Source: Luteipulveratus flavus
Lineage (GTDB): Bacteria; Actinomycetota; Actinomycetes; Actinomycetales; Dermatophilaceae
Direction of reading: 5' to 3'
Assembly (NCBI RefSeq): GCF_029439465.1
Contig: NZ_JAROAV010000028.1
Coordinates: 1 to 64,000, forward strand
DNA length: 64,000 nt
The notes beneath the pieces were generated by a model, which worked only from the letters and a program-made list of their open reading frames with translations, did not search any database and was not told the origin of the DNA. The first letter of the stretch is position 1. Every line of letters begins with the position of its first letter. Shown here in pieces: positions 24,828-34,951 of this stretch. Position numbers and translations under genes: made by a program.

Positions 24828-26021
24828 ATGATCATCGCGCTCGCCCTCATCGGTGGCATCGTGCTCGGCGCGCTCGGCGCCACGGCCTGGCTCCGGCAGT
24901 CCCACGCCGCCCACTCCGCCGGCCTGGCGACCGAGCGGGACCTGCTGCGGGAGCGCGTGGTCGACCTCGAGGCGGCCGTCAGCGACGACGCCCAGACGGC
25001 CTCGGTGCTTCTGCCGCTGCGGGACGCGCTCGGCCGGGTCGAGCGCCAGGTCAGCACCCTCGAGCGGGATCGGGTCGAGCAGTTCGGCGAGCTCGCCGCG
25101 CGCCTCACCGACGTGGCCAGCACCACGACGGCGCTGCGCGACCAGACCGCCAGCCTCGCCGGCGCGCTCAACTCCTCCACCACCCGGGGCGCGTGGGGCG
25201 AGGTCCAGCTACGCCGGGTCCTGGAGCACGCCGGCATGCTCGCGCACTGCGACTTCGAGGAGCAGGTCAGCGCGACCACCCACCACGACGTACGCGTCCG
25301 CCCGGACGTCGTGGTCCGGCTGCCCGGTGAGAAGGTGCTGGTCGTCGACAGCAAGGCGCCGCTGACCTCCTTCCTCGCCGCGCAGGCCGACGGGCTCTCC
25401 GATGAGGAGCGCTCGCGGCACCTGTCCGACCACGCCCGCAAGCTGCGCGGCCACGTCGACGCGCTCGCCGCGAAGGAGTACTGGTCGGCCTTCACCACCG
25501 CCCCGGAGATGGTGGTCTGCTTCGTCCCCGGAGACGCAATCCTGGTGGCCGGCCTCGCCGCCGACCCCGGCCTGCTCGACCGCGCCATGAGCCGGCGCGT
25601 CGTGCTCGCCTCCCCCAGCACGCTGCTCGCCCTGCTGCGGTCGGTCGCCTTCGCCTGGCAGCAGGAGGCGCTGTCCGGCAGCGCCCGTGAGCTGCTGACG
25701 CTCGGGAAGGAGCTCTACGCCCGGCTCGCCACGCTCGGCAAGCACACCGCCGACATGGGTGCCTCGCTGCGGCGCTCGGTGGAGACGTACAACGCGATGG
25801 TCGGCTCGCTGGAGTCGCGCGTGCTGGTGACGGCTCGTCGGATGGGCGAGCTGGACCTCACCGCCGACCCGCTGCCGCTGATCGCGCCGGTCACCACCGC
25901 GCCGCGACCGCTGACCGCCCAGGAGCTGATCGACGCCGTGGACGACGACGTCGCCCGCCCGCAGCTCGAGCTGGGTCGCTCGTCCTCAGCTCAGCCGCGC
26001 GGCGACCGCGAGGTCGGCTGA
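24828..26021 (+). CDS. rmuC: DNA recombination protein RmuC
   Basis: A RmuC-family protein (397 residues). It has an N-terminal membrane anchor (MIIALALIGGIVLGALGATAWL), a coiled coil (about 35-110), and the nuclease-like PD-(D/E)xK domain with TRGAWGEVQLRRVLEHAGM, VRPDVVVRLPGEKVLVVDSKAPL and the Lys in DSKA. RmuC limits inversion at short repeats in E. coli. It has a weak AGGG ribosome site. It belongs to a housekeeping run that in related genomes lies between ychF and ispH. It ends 35 bases before the convergent ispH stop. Confidence 0.94.
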   Translation: MIIALALIGGIVLGALGATAWLRQSHAAHSAGLATERDLLRERVVDLEAAVSDDAQTASVLLPLRDALGRVERQVSTLERDRVEQFGELAARLTDVASTTTALRDQTASLAGALNSSTTRGAWGEVQLRRVLEHAGMLAHCDFEEQVSATTHHDVRVRPDVVVRLPGEKVLVVDSKAPLTSFLAAQADGLSDEERSRHLSDHARKLRGHVDALAAKEYWSAFTTAPEMVVCFVPGDAILVAGLAADPGLLDRAMSRRVVLASPSTLLALLRSVAFAWQQEALSGSARELLTLGKELYARLATLGKHTADMGASLRRSVETYNAMVGSLESRVLVTARRMGELDLTADPLPLIAPVTTAPRPLTAQELIDAVDDDVARPQLELGRSSSAQPRGDREVG

Positions 26022-26056
26022 GCCGCCGACTCAGCGCAGCGAGATGTGCAGCGAAC

Positions 26057-27088
26057 TCAGTGCAGCGAACCCGCGTCGTGGCGGACCTTGGCCGCCGCCT
26101 CGTTGCCGTCGCGCGCCTTGAGGTCACGACGCAGCTCGTTCGGGAGCGCGAACAGCAGGCTCTCCTCGGCGGCCACGACCGGCGAGACATCGCCGTACCC
26201 GCGCTGGGCGAGGAAGTCGAGGACGTCGCGGACGAGCACCTCGGGGACGGACGCCCCGGAGGTGACGCCGACGGTGGTCACACCCTCCAGCCAGGCCTCG
26301 TCGATCTCGTCGGCGTAGTCGACCAGGTGACCGTCCTGCGCGCCGTGCTCGAGCGCCACCTCGACGAGCCGCACCGAGTTGGAGGAGTTGGTCGAGCCGA
26401 CCACGATCATCAGGTCGGTCTCCGGCGCCATCTGCTTCACCGCGAGCTGGCGGTTCTGCGTGGCGTAGCAGATGTCGTCCGAGGGCGGGTCCTGCAGCTT
26501 CGGGAACTTCTCCCGCAGACGGCGGACCGTCTCCATCGTCTCGTCGACCGACAGCGTGGTCTGGGACAGCCAGACCACCTTCTCGGGGTCGCGGACCTCA
26601 ACCTCGTCCACGTGCGCCGGGCTCTGCACCAGCGTGATGTGCTCCGGCGCCTCACCGGAGGTGCCCACGACCTCCTCGTGCCCCTCGTGGCCGATGAGCA
26701 GGATGTCGAAGTCGTCGTCGGCGAACCGGACGGCCTCGCGGTGCACCTTCGTGACCAGCGGGCACGTGGCGTCGATCGTCTTCAGGCTCAGCTGCTTGGC
26801 CTCGTCGTGCACGACCGGTGCGACACCGTGCGCCGAGAAGATCACCGTGGCGCCCTCGGGCACCTCGTCGGTCTCGTCGACGAAGATCGCGCCCCGCTTC
26901 TCCAGCGTGGTGACGACGTGCTTGTTGTGCACGATCTGCTTGCGGACGTAGACCGGCGGGCCGTAGAGGTCCAGCGCCTTCTCCACCGTCACCACGGCGC
27001 GGTCCACGCCGGCGCAGTAGCCGCGAGGGGCGGCGAGCAGTACGCGCTTGGTCCGGGTCTGGGCCTGGGCGTCGGTGGGGACAGTCAT
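26057..27088 (-). CDS. ispH: 4-hydroxy-3-methylbut-2-enyl diphosphate reductase
   Basis: The last step of the MEP isoprenoid pathway, reducing HMBPP to IPP and DMAPP with a [4Fe-4S] cluster. The three cluster cysteines are visible in [24 protein letters not shown] and [11 protein letters not shown], along with [14 protein letters not shown] and the terminal [18 protein letters not shown] (27096-27101) lies seven bases before ATG 27088, giving a leaderless start; ATG 27097 overlaps that -10 and is less likely. The P450 gene lies 38 bases further upstream on the same strand. Confidence 0.96.
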   Translation of the reverse strand: MTVPTDAQAQTRTKRVLLAAPRGYCAGVDRAVVTVEKALDLYGPPVYVRKQIVHNKHVVTTLEKRGAIFVDETDEVPEGATVIFSAHGVAPVVHDEAKQLSLKTIDATCPLVTKVHREAVRFADDDFDILLIGHEGHEEVVGTSGEAPEHITLVQSPAHVDEVEVRDPEKVVWLSQTTLSVDETMETVRRLREKFPKLQDPPSDDICYATQNRQLAVKQMAPETDLMIVVGSTNSSNSVRLVEVALEHGAQDGHLVDYADEIDEAWLEGVTTVGVTSGASVPEVLVRDVLDFLAQRGYGDVSPVVAAEESLLFALPNELRRDLKARDGNEAAAKVRHDAGSLH

Positions 27089-27125
27089 GACCACCATGGT
27101 AGGTGGCGGTGCGCGGCCGCCGACC

Positions 27126-28403
27126 TCACCCTCGGCGCTCGACCAGCTCCGCCCGGAAGTCGCCGGGGACCAGCAGCCCCTCGAACCGCTCGGCCGGTGG
27201 AGTCTCGACGACGAGGTCGAAGCGCCGCACCAGCCAGGTGGTCACGAGGGCCAGCTGCAGCATCCCGAGCTGGGCGCCGACGCACACCCGCGGACCGGCT
27301 CCGAACGGGATGTAGGTGTGTCTTCGGGGCGCCGGCGCACCGGGCAGCCAGCGGTCCAGGTCGAACCCGGTCGGGTCGCGCCACCAGCGCGGGTCACGGT
27401 GCAGCAGGTACGGGCTGAACACGACCTCGTACCCGGCGGGCAGCGGCCACCGCCCGAGCTGCGTCCCGCTCCGGACCCGTCGGCCGATCAGCCAGGTGGG
27501 CGGACGCCGCCGCAGCACCTCCCGGATGAACGCCGACGTCACCGGCAGCTCCGCGACACCGTCCGAACCCGCGGCATCGGCCTCGGCCCGTACCCGCTCG
27601 GCCTCCTGCGGGTACGCCGCCAGGTCGGCGAGCACCCACGCCATCGCCGCTGCGGGCACGCCGTACCCCGCCATCAGCACACCCCGGACGAACCGCCGGG
27701 CGCTGACCGCGTCGACCGGCTCCGCTCCGGCGAGGAGCTGGTCGAGCAGGTCGCGCGGCTCACCGCTCCGGCCGCGCCGCTCGGCGATCCGGCCCGCCAC
27801 GGCCTCGCCCAACCGGTCCATCAGCTCGGCCCGCAGGGCGACGAAGCTGCGCTGCCGGCGCCCCGGCCACCAGGACGGCACCCGGTAGGACGTCCCGCCC
27901 ACCGGCACCAGGGCAGCGGTGTTCGCAGCGACCAGCTCGGGCACGCCGGCGGCGCTGTGGCCGAGGCAGTGGTCGGCGGTCGCCGCGCCCATGAGCCGCT
28001 CGAACGTCGGCATCGGGTCGATCACGCCCGGGCCCGGGAACGTCCGGTCCACCAGCTCGCGCAGCCGACCGACGTGGGCGGTCACGGCCGTCCGGGACAG
28101 GCGGTGCCAACCGACGCGACGAGCGGCCATCCAGCTGTCCGAGCTCGCGGCAGCGCCCTCGAGGTCGACCTCGTCACTGAACGGGCTGCCGTCCCCGTCG
28201 AAGTCGGTGTTCGTGCGAGCGAGCACCTGGTGGATCAGCTCCGGGTCGCCGATCAGCGTGGTCCGCCGGTCGTAGGACAGCACGTCGCCGTACTCCTGCT
28301 GCGCGGCGCGCAGGAATCCCAGGCGGTCGCGGTCGTACGCGAGGGTGTTGCCGAGGAGCCGCGAGGCCCGTGGGCCGGGCGGGCGGGAGGTCGATGCACT
28401 CAT
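27126..28403 (-). CDS. Cytochrome P450, probably RiPP-modifying
   Basis: A soluble class I-type P450 (425 residues). The heme loop is [10 protein letters not shown] with Cys 374, the K-helix is E295-VL-R298, and the Arg-containing DLDRWLPG meander follows. The I-helix is odd: [10 protein letters not shown] at 245-254 replaces the usual acid/alcohol pair after AG, so normal proton delivery for oxygen activation may be altered, as seen in coupling P450s. It lies just downstream of a 26-residue ORF with a Tyr-x-Tyr-Trp tail (28472-28552), separated by a strong hairpin. P450 plus tiny aromatic peptide is the minimal plan of biarylitide, cittilin and tryptorubin clusters, where the P450 crosslinks aromatic side chains. 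No ferredoxin gene is adjacent. Confidence 0.85.
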   Translation of the reverse strand: MSASTSRPPGPRASRLLGNTLAYDRDRLGFLRAAQQEYGDVLSYDRRTTLIGDPELIHQVLARTNTDFDGDGSPFSDEVDLEGAAASSDSWMAARRVGWHRLSRTAVTAHVGRLRELVDRTFPGPGVIDPMPTFERLMGAATADHCLGHSAAGVPELVAANTAALVPVGGTSYRVPSWWPGRRQRSFVALRAELMDRLGEAVAGRIAERRGRSGEPRDLLDQLLAGAEPVDAVSARRFVRGVLMAGYGVPAAAMAWVLADLAAYPQEAERVRAEADAAGSDGVAELPVTSAFIREVLRRRPPTWLIGRRVRSGTQLGRWPLPAGYEVVFSPYLLHRDPRWWRDPTGFDLDRWLPGAPAPRRHTYIPFGAGPRVCVGAQLGMLQLALVTTWLVRRFDLVVETPPAERFEGLLVPGDFRAELVERRG

Positions 28404-28417
28404 GACGGACTCACCAC

Positions 28418-28461
28418 GTCGGCCCGCGGTCCGCCCTTGCTGGGCGGGACCGCGGGCCGAC
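28418..28461 (-). terminator. Strong hairpin between peptide and P450 genes
   Basis: Arms 28418-28436 and 28442-28461 pair over 19 bases with one bulge around a TTGCT loop, beginning ten bases after the peptide stop. No U-tract follows. It could be a partial terminator or a 3' stabiliser that lets precursor mRNA exceed P450 mRNA. Confidence 0.7.
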
Positions 28462-28471
28462 GACCGGAGCG

Positions 28472-28552
28472 TCAGTTCCAGTAGGTGTAGCGACCACCGA
28501 GCTTGGTTCGGCCGGTGGCACGAGCGAAGACCTGCTTGACGATCCTGGCCAT
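28472..28552 (-). CDS. Putative P450-type RiPP precursor peptide, 26 residues
   Basis: A very small ORF with an excellent ribosome site: AAGGAG seven bases before the ATG. The peptide starts MARIVKQVFARATGR, is strongly basic, and ends GGRYTYWN, putting Tyr 22, Tyr 24 and Trp 25 at the extreme C-terminus. Short basic leaders and C-terminal aromatic cores are the hallmark of precursors for P450-crosslinked peptides. The P450 follows on the same strand after a strong hairpin. The double glycine at 19-20 might mark leader removal, but no dedicated protease or exporter is adjacent. The peptide product and its crosslinks are inferred, not known. Confidence 0.7.
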   Translation of the reverse strand: MARIVKQVFARATGRTKLGGRYTYWN

Positions 28553-28724
28553 GATGTGACTCCTTCTCGTCGTGGACTGTCGTCCGGTGAGCTGGCGTCG
28601 CCAACGTATCGACGGCACCAGCGGCGCTCCCTCCGGCGCAGACCAACAGTTGCCCAAGAGTTCGTCTGCCCCGTCAGGTCCGAGCCTGGTCGGCGCTGTC
28701 GTCCTCAGCCAATAGCCTGCCGGG

Positions 28725-29948
28725 GTGAGCACCCCCCTCCCCGAGCGCGCCGCGGACACCACGGCCGAGCAGCCCTGGCCGGTGCGCACGCTCAGCCTGA
28801 AGATCTCCGACTACGTCGACAAGATGGCGCCGCTGTGGGTCGAGGGCCAGGTGGTGCAGCTGAACCGCCGCCCGGGCACCTGCTACCTCACGCTGCGCGA
28901 CACCGAGGTCGACATGTCGCTGTCGGTCACCGTCCCGGCCAACACCCTGGACGCGATGGGCGCGGCGGTCCGCGAGGGCGCGCGCGTCGTCGTCCACGCC
29001 AAGCCGACGTTCTGGACCAAGCGGGGCACCCTCCATCTGGACGCGCGGCAGGTCCGCCCGGTGGGCGTGGGCGAGCTGCTCGCGCGCCTGGAGCACCTCA
29101 AGCAGCTGCTGCGCAGCGAGGGGCTGTTCGACCGGTCGCGCAAGCGCCCCCTGCCGTTCGTCCCTCGGACGGTCGGCCTGATCACCGGACGCCGGGGTGC
29201 CGCGGAGAAGGACGTCGTCCAGAACACCCGCCGTCGCTGGCCGGCGACGCGGTTCGAGATCCGCGAGGTCGCGGTCCAGGGGCCCGACACGGTGCCGGCG
29301 GTCACCGAGGCGTTGCGCGAGCTGGACCGGATGCCGCAGGTCGACGTCATCGTCATCGCCCGGGGCGGCGGGTCGTTCGAGGACCTGCTCCCGTTCAGCA
29401 ACGAGAGCCTGGTCCGGGCCGTGGCCGAGGCCACCACTCCCGTGGTGTCGGCGATCGGCCACGACGTCGACACTCCCCTGCTCGACTTCGTCGCGGACGT
29501 CCGTGCGTCCACGCCGACCGACGCGGCCAAGCACATCGTCCCGGCCCTGGAGGAGCAGCTGGCCGGGCTGACGGCCACTCGGGAGCGCGCGACCCGGGCC
29601 CTGCGCCATCGCCTGGTCTCCGAGCGTCGGCACCTGGACGCGCTGCGCAGCCGTCCCGTCCTGGCCGACCCGCACACGATCGTGCGGCTGCGCCGGCAGG
29701 AGATCGACGGGCTGCTCGAGCGCACCACCTACCGGCTCCGCTCGCGGCTGGAGCGCGCGGCCGACCAGGTGGACCACCTGCGAGCGCAGATCCGCGCGCT
29801 GTCGCCGCTGTCCACGCTCGAACGCGGGTACGCCGTCGTGCGCCGCCCCGACGACACCGTGGTCATCGACCCGGCGCAGGTGCAGCCCACTGATCTGCTG
29901 CGGGTCTCGGTGGCGCGCGGCGAGCTCACTGTCAGGCAGGCCACGTAG
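28725..29948 (+). CDS. xseA: Exodeoxyribonuclease VII large subunit
   Basis: The large subunit (407 residues) of ExoVII, which degrades single-stranded DNA from both ends. It has an N-terminal OB fold (LWVEGQVVQLNRRPGTCYLTLRD), the catalytic domain motifs PRTVGLITGRRGAAEKDV, VIVIARGGGSFEDLLPFSNE and SAIGHDVDTPLLDFVADVRASTPTDAA, and a C-terminal coiled coil. The GTG start lies six bases after TAGCCT (28713-28718), a leaderless signature. It is followed after one base by xseB. It is divergent from the peptide/P450 pair, an insertion into the usual ispH-xseA order. Confidence 0.96.
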   Translation: MSTPLPERAADTTAEQPWPVRTLSLKISDYVDKMAPLWVEGQVVQLNRRPGTCYLTLRDTEVDMSLSVTVPANTLDAMGAAVREGARVVVHAKPTFWTKRGTLHLDARQVRPVGVGELLARLEHLKQLLRSEGLFDRSRKRPLPFVPRTVGLITGRRGAAEKDVVQNTRRRWPATRFEIREVAVQGPDTVPAVTEALRELDRMPQVDVIVIARGGGSFEDLLPFSNESLVRAVAEATTPVVSAIGHDVDTPLLDFVADVRASTPTDAAKHIVPALEEQLAGLTATRERATRALRHRLVSERRHLDALRSRPVLADPHTIVRLRRQEIDGLLERTTYRLRSRLERAADQVDHLRAQIRALSPLSTLERGYAVVRRPDDTVVIDPAQVQPTDLLRVSVARGELTVRQAT

Positions 29949-29949
29949 G

Positions 29950-30210
29950 GTGACCGCCATGTCTGGCACCGAGCAGAGCCCGCCCTCCCAGGTCGCCCTC
30001 GCGGCGCACCCCGACATCGCGGGTCTGGGGTACGAAGCGGCCCGCGAGGAGCTCACGGCCATCGTCGCCAAGCTCGAGGGCGGCCACGCCTCCCTCGAGG
30101 AGTCGATGAAGCTCTGGGAGCGCGGCGAGGCGCTCGCGCAGCACTGTCAGGCGTGGCTCGACGAGGCGGAGCAGCGGCTGACCGCTCAGGAGGACGACGC
30201 CTCGGACTGA
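29950..30210 (+). CDS. xseB: Exodeoxyribonuclease VII small subunit
   Basis: The small helical subunit (86 residues) that coats the XseA coiled coil. It has the family pattern GYEAAREELTAIVAKLEGG, then SLEESMKLWERGEALAQHCQAWLDEAEQRL. It begins one base after the xseA stop, so translation is coupled. GTG 29950 and ATG 29959 are both possible starts. Its stop is ten bases from the convergent DUF4245 gene. Confidence 0.94.
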   Translation: MTAMSGTEQSPPSQVALAAHPDIAGLGYEAAREELTAIVAKLEGGHASLEESMKLWERGEALAQHCQAWLDEAEQRLTAQEDDASD

Positions 30211-30220
30211 CGGTCCGCCC

Positions 30221-30805
30221 TCAGCGACCCGCCTGGAGGGAGCCGGCGAATCGCTGCAGCTCCGCCCACCCGGCCTTGCCGGTGACCACGGTGTCGAGCC
30301 CGGCCAGCGGTTCGACACGGACCAGACTGCGCTGGTCGTTGTCCTTGTTCTCTACCTTGGTCCAGGCCACACCGGCGAGCGAGATCTGCTGACCGGTCTC
30401 GGCGCGGAACCCGGTCTGGTCCTTCACCCAGCCGTCGGTCCCGTTCTTCGTCTGCTCCAGCGAGACGAACTTCCCCGACGGCGCCTGGTAGCCGGCGTGC
30501 CAGCTGGGGGCCTTCCCGTCGTACCGCAGCAGCCGGACGTTGGTGGGGACCCAGTCCGAGGAGAGCCCCTGCGGGAGCGCGACCTGCCACTTCTGCTGGG
30601 CGCTCACCTCGCGGGCGATGCCCGGGACGTCCTGCACGCTGCGGGGCACGGTGCTGACACGCGGCACCATCGCCACCCAGACGGCGCAGGCGGCAATGAG
30701 GACCACCATCGAGATGATCATCGAGCGTGCCGAACCGCCCATCCCCCGGCGTCGCGGCGCCGGAGAACCAGACGGCGCGGGTGTGGTGTCCGGTGCAGTG
30801 CTCAC
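30221..30805 (-). CDS. DUF4245 membrane-anchored protein
   Basis: An actinobacteria-specific protein (194 residues) with a disordered Pro/Ser-rich N-terminus, one transmembrane segment (MIISMVVLIAACAVWVAMVP) and an extracytoplasmic DUF4245 domain (VALPQGLSSDWVPTNVRLL, WHAGYQAPSGKFVSLEQ). Its function is unknown, but it is a constant neighbour of xseAB and glpX. GTG 30805 is the likely start (GGAGG lies very close); an internal ATG before the membrane segment is an alternative. It diverges from glpX. Confidence 0.87.
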   Translation of the reverse strand: MSTAPDTTPAPSGSPAPRRRGMGGSARSMIISMVVLIAACAVWVAMVPRVSTVPRSVQDVPGIAREVSAQQKWQVALPQGLSSDWVPTNVRLLRYDGKAPSWHAGYQAPSGKFVSLEQTKNGTDGWVKDQTGFRAETGQQISLAGVAWTKVENKDNDQRSLVRVEPLAGLDTVVTGKAGWAELQRFAGSLQAGR

Positions 30806-30926
30806 CCCTCCATGGTCGCCGATCAGGTCGTACGCCGTCGAACCGGGCCCGGCCCACCGGCGGGCGTCTCGATAGAGTCGGCCCACCTGCGGTGACCAGC
30901 CGCCACCGACCTGCCCGAGGAGATCC

Positions 30927-31949
30927 ATGTCTGCGGACAGCACGCCCACCTCAACGACCGGCGCCGAGGTGCCCGACCGCAACCTGGCTCTCGAGCTCGT
31001 CCGCGTCACCGAGGCGGCCGCCATGGCCGGTGGCCGCTGGGTCGGTCGGGGGGACAAGAACGGCGCCGACGGTGCCGCCGTCGCCGCGATGCGCAGCCTG
31101 ATCGCCTCGGTCAGCATGAACGGCACGGTCGTGATCGGCGAGGGCGAGAAGGACGACGCCCCGATGCTCTTCAACGGCGAGCAGGTCGGTGACGGCACCG
31201 GCCCGGAGGTCGACGTCGCGGTCGACCCGATCGACGGCACCACCTTGACCGCCAAGGGCATGACCAACGCCGTGTCGGTCCTCGCGGTCAGCGAACGCGG
31301 CTCGATGTACGACCCGAGCGCGGTGTTCTACATGGACAAGCTCGCCACCGGCCCGGAGGCCGCCGACGTCGTCGACATCCGGCTGCCGGTCGCCGAGAAC
31401 ATCAAGCGGGTGGCGAAGGCCAAGCGCCGCAGCGTGTCCGACGTGACGGTCGTGCTGCTGGACCGGCCGCGCCACGAGCAGATCGCCGACGAGATCCGTA
31501 CCGCCGGCGCCCGGATCCGGTACATCTCCGACGGTGACGTCGCCGGCGCGATCATGGCGGCGCGCGAGGACACCGGCATCGACCTGCTGCTCGGCATCGG
31601 CGGCACCCCGGAGGGCATCATCGCCGCCTGCGCGATCAAGTGCCTCGGCGGCGTGCTGCAGGGCCAGCTGTGGCCCAAGGACGACGACGAGCGGCAGAAG
31701 GCCGTCGACGCCGGTCACGACCTGACCGCGGTGCTGTCCACCAACGACCTGGTGACCGGTGACAACTGCTTCTTCGTCGCCACCGGCATCACCGACGGCG
31801 AGCTCCTCAAGGGCGTCCGGTACCGCTCGGGCGGCTGCACCACGCAGTCGCTGGTGATGCGCTCCAAGAGCGGCACGATCCGGCTGATCGACGGCTACCA
31901 CCAGCTGTCGAAGCTGCGGGAGTACGCCGCGGTCGACTTCGAGCACTGA
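30927..31949 (+). CDS. glpX: Fructose-1,6-bisphosphatase class II
   Basis: The GlpX-type phosphatase of gluconeogenesis (340 residues), hydrolysing fructose 1,6-bisphosphate. The metal site [12 protein letters not shown], the [11 protein letters not shown] loop, the [22 protein letters not shown] motif and the C-terminal [16 protein letters not shown] are all present. It carries GAGGAGATCC before the ATG. The class II enzyme is the main FBPase of most actinobacteria. A PfkB kinase gene follows after 11 bases, and DUF4245 is divergent. Confidence 0.97.
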   Translation: MSADSTPTSTTGAEVPDRNLALELVRVTEAAAMAGGRWVGRGDKNGADGAAVAAMRSLIASVSMNGTVVIGEGEKDDAPMLFNGEQVGDGTGPEVDVAVDPIDGTTLTAKGMTNAVSVLAVSERGSMYDPSAVFYMDKLATGPEAADVVDIRLPVAENIKRVAKAKRRSVSDVTVVLLDRPRHEQIADEIRTAGARIRYISDGDVAGAIMAAREDTGIDLLLGIGGTPEGIIAACAIKCLGGVLQGQLWPKDDDERQKAVDAGHDLTAVLSTNDLVTGDNCFFVATGITDGELLKGVRYRSGGCTTQSLVMRSKSGTIRLIDGYHQLSKLREYAAVDFEH

Positions 31950-31960
31950 GCCCCACCGCC

Positions 31961-32878
31961 ATGACCCGCACGCTCGTCGTCGGCGAGGCCCTGGTCGACA
32001 TCGTCCGCCGCCCGGACGGGAGCGAACGAACGCACCCGGGCGGCAGCCCGCTGAACGTCGCGGTCGGGCTGGCCCGGCTCGGCCATCCCGTGCAGCTCGC
32101 GACGTCCATCGCGCGGGACGAGCACGGGGACGCGATCCGGTCCCACCTCGCCGCCGACGGCGTGCCGCTGACTGTGGGCAGCGACGGCGCGTCCCGTACG
32201 CCGACGGCCACCGCGACGCTGGACGAGCACGGTTCTGCCACCTACGAGTTCGACATCGAGTGGGCGCCGCGCGAGCTGCCGTCCGACGGGTTCGGCCACC
32301 TGCACACCGGCTCGATCGCGGCGGCTCTGCAGCCGGGGGCGACCGCCGTGCGGGAGGCGGTCGAGCGGGCGCGGCCCCACGCGACGGTGTCGTACGACCC
32401 GAACGTACGGCCGTCCCTGATGGGTGAGCCGCAGGACGTCCGGTCCGACATCGAGCAGCTGGTCGGGCTGTCCGACGTCGTCAAGGCCAGCGACGAGGAC
32501 GTGCGCTGGCTCTACGGCGAGCACGCCCCGATCGATCAGGTGGCTCGCCTGTGGGCGCGCCTCGGCCCGTCGCTGGTCGTCCTCACCCGTGGTGGCGATG
32601 GTGCGCTGCTGCACCTCGCCGCGAGCGACGAGCCGGCCGAGCTGCCCGGGCGCGCGGTCGAGGTCGTCGACACCGTCGGCGCCGGCGACTCGTTCATGTC
32701 CGGGCTGCTGTCCGGCCTGCTCGACGCGGGCCTGCTGGGCGAGCCCGACGCGCGCGAGCGCCTGCGCCGCGCAACCCTCGAGGATGTACGCCCCTCGCTC
32801 GACCGCGCCGTGCAGGCCTCGGCGATCACCGTGTCGCGAGCAGGGGCGCAGCCGCCCACGCGAGCCGAGCTCGGCTGA
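31961..32878 (+). CDS. PfkB family carbohydrate kinase (fructokinase-like)
   Basis: A ribokinase-fold sugar kinase (305 residues). The N-terminal GGSPLNVAVGLARLG sugar-binding motif and the C-terminal signature VDTVGAGDSFMSGLLSGLL with the catalytic Asp in GAGD are clear. Sequence style (EALVDIVRRPDGSE, SYDPNVRPSLMG) is that of bacterial fructokinases, though ribose or other furanoses are possible. It lies 11 bases after glpX, so the product could feed the same hexose-phosphate pool. It converges with an SDR gene. Confidence 0.87.
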   Translation: MTRTLVVGEALVDIVRRPDGSERTHPGGSPLNVAVGLARLGHPVQLATSIARDEHGDAIRSHLAADGVPLTVGSDGASRTPTATATLDEHGSATYEFDIEWAPRELPSDGFGHLHTGSIAAALQPGATAVREAVERARPHATVSYDPNVRPSLMGEPQDVRSDIEQLVGLSDVVKASDEDVRWLYGEHAPIDQVARLWARLGPSLVVLTRGGDGALLHLAASDEPAELPGRAVEVVDTVGAGDSFMSGLLSGLLDAGLLGEPDARERLRRATLEDVRPSLDRAVQASAITVSRAGAQPPTRAELG

Positions 32879-32889
32879 CCCGGACGACC

Positions 32890-33615
32890 TCAGTCGCGCC
32901 GTCGGTGGGTGGCGGCCGGGCCGGGGCGGATCGAGATCGTCTCGTACGTCGCGTCCGGGCCGGCGGTGAGCGCGGTACGGACGGCCGTGGCCACCGACTC
33001 GGGACGCAGGAACTCCTTGGGATCGTACGGCCGACCCTCCGACGCGACCAGCTCGCGCTGCATGTCGGTGTCCACCCGACCCGGGTGCACGGAGCAGACG
33101 CGGACGCCGTCCGGACGCAGCTCCTCGCGCAGCACGTCCGAGAGCGCGGTCAGCGCGAACTTCGAGGCCGGGTAGTGCCCGCCGGCGCCACTGGCGCGCA
33201 GGCCCGAGCCGGAGTTGATGGTGACCACGGTGCCCTGCGCCGCGACCAGCGCGGGCAGCAGCAGCCGGGTGAGATCGGACACCGCGATGACGTTGACCTC
33301 GAGGATCTCCCGCCACAGGGCCCGCGAGGACTCCTCCGTCCGCGCGCCGCCGCCCAGCCCGGCCGAATGCACGACGCCGTCCAGCCGGTCCAGCCCGAGC
33401 GCGGCGACGGCATCCGTCGTGGAGTCCTCGTCGGCGAGGTCGACGACGAACGGGCGCGCGGAATCGTAAGCCGCACAAGCCTTCTCGACGGCGGCGCGAT
33501 CGCGCCCGCCGACGATCAGCATGTGGTCCGGCGCGAGGGCGTCGCACACCGCCTTGCCGATGCCGCGGGTGCCGCCGGTGACGAGGACGAGTGGACGGCC
33601 GGAGGAGTCAGTCAT
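32890..33615 (-). CDS. Short-chain dehydrogenase/reductase
   Basis: A classical SDR (241 residues) with the TGGTRGIGKAV cofactor motif near the N-terminus, a VHSAGL (NNAG-equivalent) motif, the catalytic Ser in TINSGSG and the YPASKFAL Tyr-x3-Lys. An NADP(H) preference is suggested by Arg in VGGRDRAAV. The substrate is unknown. TACGGT six bases before the ATG (33622-33627) suggests its own leaderless promoter even though it follows the sugar ABC operon by 22 bases. Confidence 0.89.
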   Translation of the reverse strand: MTDSSGRPLVLVTGGTRGIGKAVCDALAPDHMLIVGGRDRAAVEKACAAYDSARPFVVDLADEDSTTDAVAALGLDRLDGVVHSAGLGGGARTEESSRALWREILEVNVIAVSDLTRLLLPALVAAQGTVVTINSGSGLRASGAGGHYPASKFALTALSDVLREELRPDGVRVCSVHPGRVDTDMQRELVASEGRPYDPKEFLRPESVATAVRTALTAGPDATYETISIRPGPAATHRRRD

Positions 33616-33637
33616 CCCGCCACCGTACGGCTACCGC

Positions 33638-34924
<1,287 letters not shown>

Positions 34925-34951
34925 GGGGACTCCTTCACGAGTGAGCGCTGG

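Noticed and set aside
22742-25621. 959-residue minus-strand open frame across sigK, rskA, DUF389 and rmuC
   Set aside because: All four plus-strand genes have clear family motifs and coupled starts; this frame is Ser/Arg-rich shadow sequence.
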